From Lepturacanthus savala (lineage: Eukaryota; Chordata; Actinopteri; Scombriformes; Trichiuridae): a stretch of 64,000 nt of DNA. The notes below the pieces were generated by a model. That model saw only the letters and a program-made list of their open reading frames with translations. It had not been told where the DNA came from and searched no databases. The stretch lies in the NCBI GenBank assembly GCA_030544235.1, contig CM060467.1, positions 6,999,001 through 7,063,000 on the forward strand. The letters are read 5' to 3'. The translations under genes were made by a program, and so were the position numbers. How positions within the stretch are numbered: the stretch's first letter is position 1; every line of letters starts with the position of its first letter. Below are positions 40,975-55,900 of this stretch, one piece after another.

Positions 40975-43900
40975 CCTCTATCTATTTGAATTTCATTCTC
41001 ACTTTAGGGAACAGACATATACATATTATATAAGACAGAGGGAGATAAATGAGAATTGAGAGCACAAGAACACAAATAAACCAGAGAGAATATAACTTGA
41101 TTGGGAGGAAAAGAGATAAAATTTCTTTGTTTACTGTGTCAGCGCATAGCCTGTCAACTCGCAATTCCCTTGTGATATTCATTCATTGGTTTGTTACAAT
41201 CACGGCAAGCATAACAAAAGCATAAACATAAACAAACCTATTTTCATAGCTAGGCCTGTTATTGAAGGGATTTAGCTGAATAACTGGCGTCATGCTTCAT
41301 CTTGCAGTAGAGTGGTGGCAGACATGAGATTGAGATGGAAATAACTCCAATAGTACACAAAGAGTACTGCAGCGAAACATTCCAGAAGATGCACACGCAT
41401 CGTAGTGATTGAACAGATCTGACAGTATGATGGTCATGTTATTTTTGCTCATCAACCCCCAGATGACCTATGGAGTGATTCATAAACTAGAATTTTCTAT
41501 CTTCTGTTTCTTAATCTAGATTATGTCATTGTAGCATGTGCTCTTCTGATGTTTAGCAGCAAATACTTATACCTGCCTGTGAACATAGGAAACGCAATAG
41601 AAAATAGGGAATATAAAGTCAAAGTTGTTGCAATAGCACTTAAATAGCCAAGCTTCAGTTTCAGTTCTGCCCGTCAACCACATAACAGGTGTGCATGCTG
41701 AGTCAGAGAGGGGGGGGGTGCCACCTTCGACAGAGTGTGTTTAACATACCCTCTGGCTATAACTAGGCCAGGAAAAGTATGAGCACATGTGGTTGAAATA
41801 GGGGAAAGAAATGTGTGAAGGGGAGACTTCAAATGAGTCAACGGATCGACACGGGAACAGCATGAGGATACAGCGGAATGAAAAGCTGTCAGGGTTGAGG
41901 GAGCAATGAAGAAAATGAGAAGAGACAGATAAAAGGGGAAAGGTGGGCCGCACATAGAAGGAGCAAAGATTGGGGGTGGGGGGAAGAAAGGGTTGCTGAG
42001 AAAAGTCAGTAAATTAAGGGAGCGTTTTGATGTTTTTTCAGAATCATATTAAAAGTCTTGCAGGATGTTTCATTAACAGTAATTATGAAAATAAATGTTA
42101 TTTGTTAAAGATTGAATCGTAAAAGAAAAAAAAACTCAATGAGTGTGTTTGTTTTGTAGGTGCTGGGCTGGATCCGTAATGGTGAGTCCATGCTGAACGC
42201 TGGTCTGATCACAGCCAGCTCGTTACAAGAGGCTGAGCAACTGCAGAAAGAACACGAACAGTTCCAACATGCAATAGAGGTAAAAAGGGAAAAAAAAGAA
42301 TCCTATTTCTCCTGTTTTTGCTCTCCTGTTCACCCCTGTAGAAGAATGGGAAGCAACATGTAGCTGTCCATGTGCTTTGTGCCATAGATTTTTCCAGTCT
42401 TTTTTTTTTTTTTTTTTTTTGGTCCATAAATAACCTTACCCCATTTGTTAAAATTCTCCTTCTGTAGCCCAGACCCATGAAATCCATAGTTTATTGCCTA
42501 ATAAATGTCATTTTATCAACATACAACTGCACATTTTATAGAGGCTTCTTATTGGGACCAGCCCTGTTGTTTAATTAGCATCTTCATATGCTCCACCTGC
42601 CCTGCCAGGTGGCTGGATTATTTTGGCAAAGGAGAAGTGCTTACGAACATATTTGAGAGAAATAAGCCTTAGAACAAGTCTTAGATCTATTATTTCAAAT
42701 CGCAAACAATGGGGGCAAAAAGAAAAGTGTTGTGTTTATATTCTTGTTCAGTGTTCCATTTTTTGTCTCCCTTCTGTCACACTTTTGCATCTCCTTCGCT
42801 ATGGTGTTGTCCTTCATCTTTCCACCTTTTGCCTTTCTAAAACTCTTCTCAGGTTCATACCGCTCTGCACTACCTCCCCTTCTCATCACAGGTCACACAT
42901 GAAATGGAATCATAAATAACTAATACCTCTATCGGTTTCTTTTTTCCCCTCTCTGATTCCCTTCTTTTATTTTCTTTCTTATTATGCAGGACCCATTTCT
43001 TTGAACTCGTTCAAGACTTGCTCATTTTAATGCAGGCCTGTACCTGACCTACTTCTACAGTGCTCACACACTCACAGTGATATACAAGGAATAGCTCTGT
43101 TTATGATCATTGCTTAAGTGAGACTAGCATTGTAACACGCACACATTAACCATATTTGGATCCTGCTTGGTGAGAAAATAGCAAGTGATGTGGGAGTGTT
43201 CTCCTTGACTGTAACCTGCAGGTGCTGCAGACATAAATGTTTTTACTGCACTAACATTATGAAAGACTTCAGGTAAATTCTTCATTCTTCCTTTATCTCC
43301 TTCTGTTTTTTCCCCCTTGAGTGCTCCAAGTTGAGAAAGTGTTTTTAAAGCTAACAGCTAAAATACAAGAATCACCAGATATCTCATTTTGTCTCCAGAA
43401 TGCTCCCTCCAAGAGAATCTTTATGACACTGCTGCTTCCCAGTCCTCTGCTCCATAAGCTGGGTCATGCTTTCAAAGCTATCATTGTTATATAGCTCATA
43501 TAACTCTTGTAATTCTTTTTTTTTTTTTTTTATCTGACCCTCATCCCCCATGTAGAAAACCCACCAAAGCGCGCTGCAGGTACAGCAGAAGGCGGAGGCC
43601 TTACTCCAGGCTAACCACTATGACATGGATATGATTAGAGACTGTGCAGAAAAGGTATAGAAGTCTTACAATTGCATCTGTTGAGAAAAATATGAATATC
43701 GTTGCCTTTTTTGTTTTTTAAAAGCACTATATGTCAAAATAACTTGTTGGATTTGATTTGAAGGTGGCAGACCACTGGCAGCAGCTGATGTTGAAGATGG
43801 AGGACAGACTCAAGCTGGTTAATGCTTCTGTGGCCTTCTACAAGACCTCTGAACAGGTCATTTTCTGCATGTTTTTTTTTTCAATTAAGATTTGCGGTAT

Positions 43901-46900
43901 CAAACATATTGCAGTTGTACAGTTTGCATAAAGGTCTGTTTGCAGTGGTTTTATGCATGTTATCTGTGTCCCAGGTGTGCAGTGTGTTGGAAAGCCTGGA
44001 GCAGGAGTATAAAAGAGAAGAGGATTGGTGCGGTGGCGCTGATAAACTGGGCCCCAACAGTGAGTCAGACCACGTCGTTCCCATGATCAGCAAACATCTG
44101 GAGCAGAAAGAGGCTTTCCTCAAGGTGAAAATAAGCAACTACACGTTACATCCCCAGAGGAATTGTTCGTTATTAACCTTATTTGTTTTTAGCTCATTTT
44201 CCATATCGACCAATTAATCTTCTTTTGTCCGTGTTGTGCTGGCGATGCGCAACATGTAAAATTGGGTCAGAGGCAAATTAATGTGTAAGATGTTCATGAT
44301 ATCAGTCTGCTCGCTGTACTCGTTACAGGCCTGTACGCTGGCCAGGCGCAACGCTGATGTCTTCTTGAAGTACCTGCACAGGAACAGTGTCAACATGCCC
44401 GGCATGTTGTCCCATGTCAAAGCTCCAGAGACTCAGGTTAAGAGTAAGTAGACAGCTCAATTGTCAACTTTATTTTGTTTTTTGCATTTTATCATTAAAA
44501 ACTGGTGCCATGGAGAATTTACCACCTGCTCAGTATTTTCTTGTACAATGATGACGTGTGCTTGAACACATCTGTCTTTGTGTGCTCGCCGTGTGTCATC
44601 AGACATTTTGAATGAGCTGCTGCAGAGAGAGAACAGAGTGCTGCACTTCTGGACCATGAGGAAGCGAAGGCTGGACCAGTGCCAGCAATATGTAGTGTTT
44701 GAACGCAGTGCCAAACAGGTGTGTGCTTACATTTTGAGTGTTGTCTGCGTTATGCCTGCACCAGCAATAAGCACAACTGGAAGACAGGGTTAAGCAGATC
44801 ATTACATTGTGTCATATGGTTCGCTACACTACAGAGTTAATAGAAAAAAAGACTCTTCATTGTTAGATGATTGGTTCCTTCCTGCTGGATCTGATTCAGC
44901 AAGCTGGCTCTGCTCAGCTAGCGTACAGCTGCAACTTCAATCTTGTTTTGTCTCTTTTTTGAATAAAAACAGGCTGTCTGTGTTTTCTTAGTAATAATAT
45001 GTGTGGAATATACTGGAAGTGATGTAAGATGGCAGGCATTTTTGCAACAATGACAGTCTTAAAGACGGCTATCATTATGTGGCCCAGTAAATTTAAACAC
45101 TACATTTATTACAGAGCGTTGCCACACAAACTGTATGTCTCCAACCACTCACCCCTCAGACAGCACAGAGCACTTTAAAATACTCAGTGTTTTCAAAAAA
45201 TAGATCACATGACTATATGACACAATGTTGTTCAAAGCTGCAGCGACCTGTTAGATGGACAAATTTTGGATAACATTGTCTCCAGTAGAGGCCAGAACCT
45301 TTCATATTCCACACACTGAGAAGACTTTTGGAGTGTACTGTTTTACCATTACTTTGACTGTTGGGAAATCACATAAATTAGAATCCCAAGCACACAACTC
45401 AAGACAAGAGACAGTGGCTCCCTCTTGTGGTTTTTGGCTGGCACAGTGCAGGCACACAAACATGCGCTTAGCCAATAAAATCAAGATGACATCATCGATG
45501 TTTCTAGGACATGGCTATTCTAGGGCAATCCAGGTTTTATCCCCAGGGTCCAAATGCTTTCTGGTGTCACAGTTTGACTGGACCAGTTCTGCCACTGTTG
45601 GCCAGGGTGGTGTCACCTGCAGGCCCAGTTACAAAGTACACAAATATTATAAAGAAGAGAAACAAAAGTAGGACCTTTGGAAATGTATGAATAGCGGGGA
45701 CAATTTGATAGCCAATAAGCTGGTAGTGTACCAGCTTATTTGAAAGTTGGCCAGGTCGTCAGATTTGGATATTTAATAAAGACTGTGATATTGTGTAACT
45801 AAAAAATCCCTGCAGTGCAAATGAACTCTTTTGTGATTGGCTGTTTCCTCAGGCCCTGGAGTGGATCCATGACACCGGGGAGTTTTACCTGTCCACACAC
45901 ACATCCACCGGCTCCAGCATTCACCACACACAAGAGCTACTGAAAGAGCATGAAGACTTCCAGATCACAGCTAAGGTACGTTTGTGTGTTTATGTTTTAG
46001 TTATTTTTTTTATCAATCAATTATTATAAAAATGTGCCTCATAGTGTTACAGTGAACTTATATTTTCACACTCAATGGGCATGGTTTCCTCTTTGCTGTG
46101 TCACTGTTAATGTATTAGAGAACAAACTATTGTGTCCATCAAGCAAATCACTAATTCCTAACTCTCTCTCTCACCCTACATCTCTCTCTTATCTACCTTT
46201 CCTCCATTGGCACTGCCTCTTACTGTGGCCATCTCTCCTTTCTCTCTATCCCCTCCCTGAATGTCTCTCTATTGCTAGCAAACCAAAGAGCGGGTAAAGC
46301 TGTTGATCCAGCTGGCGGATGGGTTTTGTGACAAGGGCCACGCCCATGCCCTGGAGATAAAGAAATGGGTGTCCTCAGTGGACAAGCGCTACAGAGACTT
46401 TTCTCTCCGTATGGACAAGTATCGGACCTGCCTGGAATCGGCACTCGGCATTTCTTCCGACTCCAACAAGGCTGTGAGTGCTTGCTGTTATGTCAGGTCT
46501 ATTCTTCCAGTGTGACATGCTGCACATATGATGGTTATGATGACCTCGAGAGGTATTGTATGTCTCTTATAGACCAACAGGTTGTCAGTCTCATATATAA
46601 GACTGATTAAAACAAAATTATGTAGTGTTTTATATGGTAGTTTAATTACAAACTGTACTCTATTTGAGATTTTTTGTTATAACGTCAGATCCCACTTTCT
46701 GTTTATCTAATGAGTTGGTGCTAAGTGAAAGCAAATACATCCCACATCGGGGTGTTGATTAATGAATGACTACCATAGTGTTGTGAAAAATGTAAAAGCC
46801 ACTGTCTCCTGTGTTTACAGAGTAAAGAGTTACAACTGGACATCATCCCGGCTAGTGCTCCGGGGTCAGAGGTCAAGTTGAGGGATGCGGCTCATGAACT

Positions 46901-49900
46901 AAATGAGGAGAAGAGGAAGTCAGCACGGAGAAAAGAGTAAGTGCAATAGGTATTTTCCTCGTGTTCACCTGATGTTCAATGAGGAACAGCAGAGAAGTTT
47001 TATCACAGGTTTCCTTCACAGGCCTATAACCAAGCACCTGGATGAATAATTCAGTCATATTCAGGAATCATATGAACATGTTTGTTTCTGTCCGATTACC
47101 TTTTTACAGCTGTAGCTCTGCTTTCATTTTAGAATGTTGTAGTATTGGTGTAATGTGGCGTTTAATATCAAATTACCCAGAGAATGTGAACATATCATAG
47201 TGAACAATGAAATCTGCATATCCAATCAAGTGTGTAAACAAATGGAGATGGAATTTATGGTGCATTACTGCAGAGCAGTAACGTGCTTTACGAGCATTTT
47301 TTTTTCACAAAGTTCTAGTGTTCCTGATGCTGTATAGAATATCACTCATGAGTTTTAAATAGTTTATGAGGTAAGTTTGTACAGGAGGTAACCCACAAAT
47401 AGCTTGTAAATTGTCACACATATGTTCACACACCATGAGTGAGCAATAAGAGAGTTATAATGCATCCAGCAAACAGAGTTACAGACGTGATAACTCTTTG
47501 CTTAGACCACACATTATACAGAAAATTCATGGGATGGATTTAGAATATCTACCAGTTACAAATATGTAGTGTATGCAGTGAAGCAGTGATTGAAGATCAT
47601 CATATTTGTTTTATTCAGTTTTTATTTTTTTTTCCATGCAGTTTCTAGCTGTTTATTGTTGTCTCTTATCACAATGTCCATGTCCTTTCAGATTTATTAT
47701 GGCTGAGCTGATTCAGACAGAAAAGGCCTATGTCAGAGACCTACGAGAGTGTATGGATGTAAGTATTGCAGCAGACACACACAAAACACTTACAAAATGT
47801 TAAAATATTAAAATAAATAATTATTTCCTGACTTTTATTGTATTGGTTAAACTTGTCTTGCCACAATAGTCATACTATTTCATAAAATATTTTAGTTGGT
47901 CACATCTAAAATAAGAAAATGATTAATTGAAATGTGTGCTATGACATGCTACTAATGAGAAGAACCAGCTTCTCTGTGTGTTATAATTTATGTTCTGTTT
48001 TTGTGATTTTTGTGTAGACATATCTGTGGGAGATGACTAGTGGTGTGGAGGAGATTCCTCCTGGTATTGTCAACAAGGAACACATCATCTTTGGGAACAT
48101 GCAGGACCTCTACGAGTTTCATCACAAGTCAGTAGAGCAGTGATCTGTTGTATGCCATCTTCTTTATCACTTGATTCAGCTAATGCAGTAACTTTGATGA
48201 TTGTGTTTCATGTGTTAAACAGCTGATTTGCTACTGCAGCATTTTTTCTTTGTTATTCAGAATGTGAAATTCTAAATGTGTCTCTGTGCAGTATCTTCCT
48301 GAAGGAGTTGGAGAAGTATGAGCAGCTTCCAGAGGATGTGGGCCATTGTTTCGTTACCTGGGTAAGAGATCATCAAGTTCAGTTTGTATCTATGTTGCTA
48401 AATTCAGATTAAACTTTTACCATACATCTCAAAAATTATGAATTCTCACCCATTATAATCAGCATTTCCTCCATGTAATTGGGTCTATATTAAGCTTAAA
48501 TACCAAAACATAATGTGTTATTAATTATAAATGATATCTTCTGAAACAGATAATTTAAAATTAAAAAATCTGTATGAGGTCTGCGGTTAATTTTTGCTTC
48601 AGTATTGTTCAGTTGGTTGCCCAGAAACACATTCGTATATGTGAAATACAGGACAGTAAAGTAAATAGTATTCACAATTTTTGGAAACATATCTTATGAG
48701 TAAATATTGTTATTTCTCCTTCTCAGGCGGATAAGTTTCAGATGTATGTGAACTACTGTAAAAACAAGCCAGACTCCACACAGCTCATCCTGGAGCATGC
48801 TGGACCGTACTTTGATGTAGGTGTTTTTTTTATATATTTTCTTTTGGTTTACCACTGTGTTGGAAAAAGGTTTGAGCTCCTTTAGTTTATCTGTACAGTA
48901 TATGAATCAGAATCATGATGACTACAGCTTATGTAAGATGTTTCTGTTGAATCTTATAGGAAATCCAGCAAAGGCATCGTCTTGCCAACTCCATCTCCTC
49001 TTACCTGATCAAACCAGTCCAGAGAATCACTAAGTACCAGCTGCTGCTTAAGGTACAGCATTAATTCACACAGATAGAAAAAAAATCATCAAGTGCAATT
49101 CTCGAAACAAAATATGTGTCGGTCTGTTTGTAGGAATTGTTGACATGCTGTGAGGAGGGAAAAGGTGAAATCAAGGATGGTCTTGAAGTGATGCTCAGTG
49201 TCCCCAAGAGAGCCAATGATGCCATGCACCTTTCTATGTTGGATGGTGGGTAGACTCAAACACACACACACACCGAGTTTGTTCTCACCTGACGTAACCA
49301 TTGATTTTATTAAGTTTGCAAACAATATCACATGCCTCACTTTTAAGAGTCATTCAACACAAATGATTCAGCTGTGAGTCAGCAGTAGCTTCATTCAACT
49401 TGCCTCCCTTTGCCACCCACAACCATGCTTGTGTATACTGTGCACACAATACAACCAAACACAGCTAAAGACTTTTTTTATCCTCCTCCCCCCTTACTAC
49501 CTCAGGGTTTGATGGGAATATTGACTCCCAGGGAGAATTGATTCTCCAGGAGTCCTTCCAGGTTTGGGACCCCAAGACTCTGATTAGGAAAGGCCGTGAG
49601 CGTCACCTCTTCCTCTTCGAGATGTCCCTCGTCTTCAGCAAAGATGTCAAAGACTCAAATGGGCGCAGCAAGTACCTCTACAAGAGCAAACTCTTTGTAA
49701 GTAGTTTACTGTTTAATGCTCTCAAAAAATTGCTTCTTTCGAATAACTTGGCTGCACCAATTAAGCAAGAAGGGTTATTATTGTGAGTTTATATGGAAAG
49801 TAACAAATACATTATTGGCCACAGCACAGATTTTTATTTGTTATAACTAAATGATTCTTTGGGACTTTAAGTTGGGTCAGCTGGAAGAAATATACTAAAC

Positions 49901-52900
49901 TTTATTTACTCAGGTTATAAATTGTTGTCCTATAAAGTGTCCTATTCATCCACCTAAATACATTGATGTGTTGTTCATGCCCTCAGACATCAGAGCTTGG
50001 AGTGACAGAACATGTGGAGGGAGATCCTTGTAAGTTTGCCCTCTGGGTGGGCAGGACCCCAACTTCCGACAACAAGATCGTCCTTAAGGTAATGCATTAT
50101 TTCACTTCTGACACTTGCTGAGTGTAAAATGAACCCCCATATGCTTTTTGCCTCTGCAGCGGCCAAGATAAACACCCAAACAGAAGTCACTTCAAGTCTG
50201 TAGCCCACTCCCACTAAATCCTACATAGTCCTTCTGTTCGGCCAAGAAAGTTCACTCCCAGTAGGGGGGGGGCGGAGTGTTACTTTCAGCTACTCATTCA
50301 CTCATCACACAGAAACATTATCATAGCAGGCGACGGGTCATAATCCAAACTTGCAGGCAACTCACAGTGAATCATAAGAATCATTATATGCAGGATTTGT
50401 GTGTTTGTTTTTGAGAAAGAAAGATAAAAACCTGTCAATTCCAGTGTTCATGTTACAATGTGTGAATATGCGCTGTGCAGCTATCTGTTCAGATGAGCAT
50501 CTAAATCTGTTTCTTATGTAACATGGTGCCGCTGCAGCCTTGGTGCTACTGGTTGCTAAGTGAAGGAAGAAGCAAAGAGACGAACAAGGCCATATGCTAC
50601 AGAGTCTACTCATTGTATGACAGAATTTAATATGAGGCTGACAATAAATGTCCATTGTCCATCTGTGGAACTCTAAGCAGAGATTAGAAGTGGATGCTGA
50701 CGTCATTTCCTATTGTTTCTGAATGAGGATGCGTGACTCAGGCACTTTTGATTCCAACGCACTTCTGTGGTTTAGACAGAGCTAGAAAATTAGACCTGAT
50801 GCTGCACATCATGTGAACGGATTAACTGTTTTTTTTTTCTTTCGTTGTGAATCTTCTGCGTGTCTGTATGTATACTATTTTACATTTTTGACTAATGTGT
50901 GTGTACCTTGTTTTTTGGGGGGTTTTTTTGGTCCCAGGCTTCAAGTATTGAGAACAAGCAGGATTGGATCAAACACATCCGGGAGGTCATTCAGGAGCGA
51001 ACTGTCCACCTGCGCGGAGCTCTGAAGGAGCCTATTCACATCCCGAAAGCCAACACAGCTAAACATAAAGGCAGACGGTAGGCTGACTGTGCATTCATCT
51101 GAAACTGTTTTTAATTTTACTTGTTAACTAAAATCTATCACAAAAAATGACTACACAGTAAAGGCATCTTGCAGCTATGCGAACAAAATCTACAAATATG
51201 TCTACAGTAATTAATTTTAAAAAATTCCGATAATGATTAAACATAACAGCCAGGCACAGCTTGAATTAACCTTTGCAACCATTATGAAGAATGATTATAG
51301 TGCCGCTACACAGCAAAAAGAATCCCAGGATCCATTTACAATATATCATCACAATACCCAATATTATCCAGTAACAGATCTCTAAACACATATTGATAAG
51401 TAATCATCATAATAATGTCTAACGATAATGTCTAATGATAATGTCCCCCTGCAGGGATGGAGAGGAGCTGGACAGCCAAGGAGATGCCAGCAGCCAACCA
51501 GACACCATCTCCATTGCCTCACGCACATCCCAGAACACGCTGGACAGCGATAAGGTAGGAAGCTCATACAGACTTCACCAGATCAAAGCTTCATCAGATC
51601 AAACTCACTGACAATCGACAGGCATTCTTTGTCCCCAAAATGCACTTGAGAAAATTGCTTGTCAGTATTATTTTCTTTTCTTTCATCACCCACTGTGCAG
51701 TTTGACGTCTGTGGACATTCATGCCGTCAAAAAGCGATATGATCCGAGCAACGTGCGAGCATCTTTCCACAAGTCGTTTCCTGTGAAAGTGTTTGATTGT
51801 GTGAAGAAGAAGAGTGTCCATCTGAAAAATCTTCAAAGCACTGCATGTGTGTATTTGTGTGTGTGAGAGAGAGCTCCTTAACTCCCTGGGAACAGGGTCA
51901 TTCAGCTATAGTTATATCTGGTAATAGCACCACAGAAGGCCTGTCCTCCTACGCTCAGTATGAGCAACTGAAGCGAACGCACACATATGCACCGGCACAC
52001 AAGAATGTTTCTATACTTTTATTTCATACTAATTATAAATATGCATGATGGGCTCTTCTTTTCACACTTTTATTGGCCTTTTCCCAATTCAGCTTCATTT
52101 CACTTGTGCTGTAATCAGGAAAATAAAACAAAATAGCCAGAAATGAAGTGTGTTTACATTTGCCCGTTTAGTTAACTGCCACTACAAAGCTCAGCTCATA
52201 AGACACAGTAACACATACAAATTGGCTTTTTGTGAGTCATTATCACTTTTTGAATGCATCCCTCTGTCTCTCTTTCTCTGTGAGTCCTCTCATTTAAGAG
52301 GCAGTGACAGTGGTGTGTTTGTGTTTGTGTGCGTGGGTGTGTGTGCCCTCCTTCCTGTGTGTGTCTTTAGTGACTGACTTGTGTGTCAGCAGCTTCATCC
52401 TCCCACGCGCTCTCTTCAGAGAGGATACTCGTCTGTATGCCAGACAGGAGAGTGCAGTTTCAAGTCCACACAGCTATCAATCTCACACTTTGCTTCAAAG
52501 ACAGAAAGATTCAGTCCGTCGCTGTTAGTTCGTCTCCTCAGTTTTTTCCAAGTATTTTTGTTGATAAATGGACATTCGCGAAAATAAATCAGGCGACAAC
52601 CGTTTAAAGGCAACGATGGATTAGTTGCAGCGCTTCAGGGAGGAGATACACAGCAGAGAGAGTCGGTTAAGCTTCAATAGTCTGATTGTAAGCACCCACA
52701 GAGGAGAACTGCTGGCTATCACTGTGGACGGAAACAACTTTTCTACCGGCCTCAAAATACCCTTATGGATCAAGATTTTCATTATCTAGGACGTTTTTTC
52801 CAGGAGAAATATTCCACAAAAAGTTAGATAAATTTCACTTCCTTTTCCTGGCAGAAAAGCTTAAATTGTGACCATCTCATTGGGTTTTAAGAAAATTATA

Positions 52901-55900
52901 GTGGATCGCTAGTAGAAATCTGCTCTTGCTCAAGTTCATTTAAAGCACTTTCGCAATGAGGGAGTGGAAAACCATGGAGAGACTGGAGGACAGGATCTCA
53001 AATCCAGTTACTCAACTTCTCAGCTCTCTGGCTTTGCCACACTACCAAAGGGTATGTTGAAAATAAAATGTAAAAAAAATTGTTGATATATGCAAATGTA
53101 GTCTATTTCAGCTAAGAATTGCACAAGGCACGTGCAACACTATATATAAGAAACATACAGTAAATATTTGAACACACAGCTTGTGTGAATGTTGTTAGTT
53201 TACTGGTTATGTATCATCTGACTATTGTTGTAACTGTATGTTCTATGCACTTAATATGTTGTGTTTTTAATATAAATCCACACAAGATGATTGAAATCAT
53301 CATCAAGTTTTTATTGGTCTGATTACTTTGATATGAAGATGTCACTTTTTCTCATAAAGTAAACTGCATGGACTGCAAATGCTTTTTGATAGTAAAAACA
53401 AGTTGCAAACTGCTGATGATTAGTGGAGAAAATAGGAAAAACATGAAATTGAATTAAGCACATTGCTGTGCACAACAGCATGTTAGTCATGTTGTTGGAC
53501 ATTTGACATATTCATTGTGTTTAGGAAAACCAGTATATTTGAATTATGGTCCCAATGATTAGAAATTGTACTGCATATGCTTTTTATAGCTCATATTAAC
53601 AAAGTGCATGCATCCTTGGCTGTGGTTACAGACTGTGGTCTGGTTGTCACGTACGAGCCCAGAAGACTTCTATTAGAGATTGAAGCATCAACAGCTGTTC
53701 CTTTGTATTCACGTATTGCACAGGAATAGAGAAACCTGTGAGCAATAGCCCCAGCTATCTCTAACTCTTTTCATAGATACTCGGATGATTAGAATGTGGT
53801 CGTCAGAAGTGACGTTTTGTTCAGATGTGCTAAAATGCGTCACCAATTATCATCATGTATAATTATTTTACAGTGTTGCTGAAGTACCCGTACTCTGCAA
53901 AGGATTATTTTTAGGAATATTTCATCATTATTTAGTTGAATCATATCAAAAAAATATTTTACTGTAATAAAAAACATGGTAGCTAAAGTTTATTGAAATG
54001 CAGGAGAAATAATAGAAAATATATGTTTTAGATCAGTTATCAAACCTGTTTGGGTGTTTATAGTCAGAGGCTTTGTCTTTCAATTTTACATGCAACCCTA
54101 GATTGTATTTAGTTTGACTTGTTGGATATAAGGAATCATCACAGAATTTACTGTAAAGACAGCATTCATGCTTTGTGCAAACAAGTGAAGAGTATGAAGT
54201 ATCAGCCTTTGTTCACAGAGCAGCATCAACAAGATTTAACACTAAATGTTTCTTTTCAGCTGTCCGGTGGTTGTGAGTTGACAGTGGTCATCCATGACTT
54301 CCTGGCTGGTAACGGTGGCAGCAGCGGGGAGCTGACAGTGCGACGGGGCCAAACGGTGGAGGTTCTGGAGCGACTCCACGACAAGCCGGACTGGTGCCTG
54401 GTCAGAACCACGGACCGCTCTCCAGCCCAGGAGGGGATCGTACCCTGCTCCATGCTCTGCATTGCTCACTCTAGGTCCTCCATGGAGATGGAGGGGCTCT
54501 TCAACCACAAAGGTAGGAGGATGATTCCCTGAATCTTCATCAAACAGGGTCAAGTGTAGTGGACATTTGTTATATCAAAAAAAGGCACATTTGGATAATT
54601 CAGAACATTATGAAATGCTTATTAGAGCCACTTCAATGCAGAACACAGCAATGGTGACCTGAATAACCTTTTTAATTCACTAAATGGCTGTTTTCCAAAG
54701 CAGCTGCTTAAGGAAGCACTTGCATATATTTCTAGATGTTGCTACACAACTGTGGAAAACCTGCTTGGGGCACAGCTTGCTTTTAATTATTAGCTCATCC
54801 AAGCGCTTTACAATAACGTCGGAAACTGCATCCAAATTTTACAGTACTTCTTAAAATTACAATTCACAATTTTTTTGCAGACTGTGTGTAGCGATATTAC
54901 ATGAGCTATTATTACGGTAACAGAAGTATAGATTGATAATATCCTCAGAAGTGTGTCACAACTACAGAGACAATAGTTTCCACAAAAATGTGGAAATATT
55001 TATGTGCACATACAGTAAAATACACTTTGCTATTCTCCAAAGATTCCAAATTAACCTAAATTCATTCACACATTGATCTGATATATATTTTGCATTGGAG
55101 AATGAGAACAGGATACAATGTGGAACACAGGTGTGGTCCATACTGTTGGAGAAAAAATTAATTTGATGTGGTGTTTTCAGTTTAACATGTTCCCCAATAT
55201 TGATGAATAGCTTGTTGCTTCTTAGTATGCAATATACGCTATTTCCCTTAATGAGAACAATTCCCCACAACGCAGGCTTCATTCTGTTGTTCTATACTCA
55301 AAATAGAAGTTGATTAATGAATCTGTCTGTTCTGCTTTATGAAAAGTCACCATGGAGATAAATCACAGAAAGAAATATAATATTATGATGAAATCTGATG
55401 AATGGGATGAGGTCTATACACAGACCTTACCCTCATCGACACTGCGTTGGTTCTGAGAGGCCGTACTGCTTGTTTCTATGGTGATACACCGTAACATCCA
55501 AATATTTTGCTAGCAGCCTCTTTGTAGTCGGCATGAGAAAGGTCTGTGTTTGTGTATGAAATTATAGGATGCTTGTGCATACAGGAACTCACAACTTTGG
55601 GAAGTAGTTGAATGATTTACTAGTCCAGATCAGGAATAAGGGGGGAATTATGCAACTGCTTATTATACACTTTGAATTTCAGATTTTGTTTTCATTTGTC
55701 TTTTCTTGCTTCCTTGGTTGCATCTAACCAGCCCTCACTGTTTATATCTATTTGTGTAAAGGAAAAAAAACCTTCTCACCACAGGAGTTGCTCTAGTCCA
55801 AAAAAGAGAAAGAGAAAGATGAGACCAACATAAAAAAAAGTCTTTGCTGCTTTGTCAGCCTGATGTGTTTACTGACACAAAGCATGTGGTGGCCACTTTG

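Noticed and set aside
54119..54259. Upstream extension of the SH3 open frame to an ATG at 54119
   Set aside because: It runs through the polypyrimidine tract and acceptor at 54248-54259, so the extension is intronic. The exon starts at 54260.
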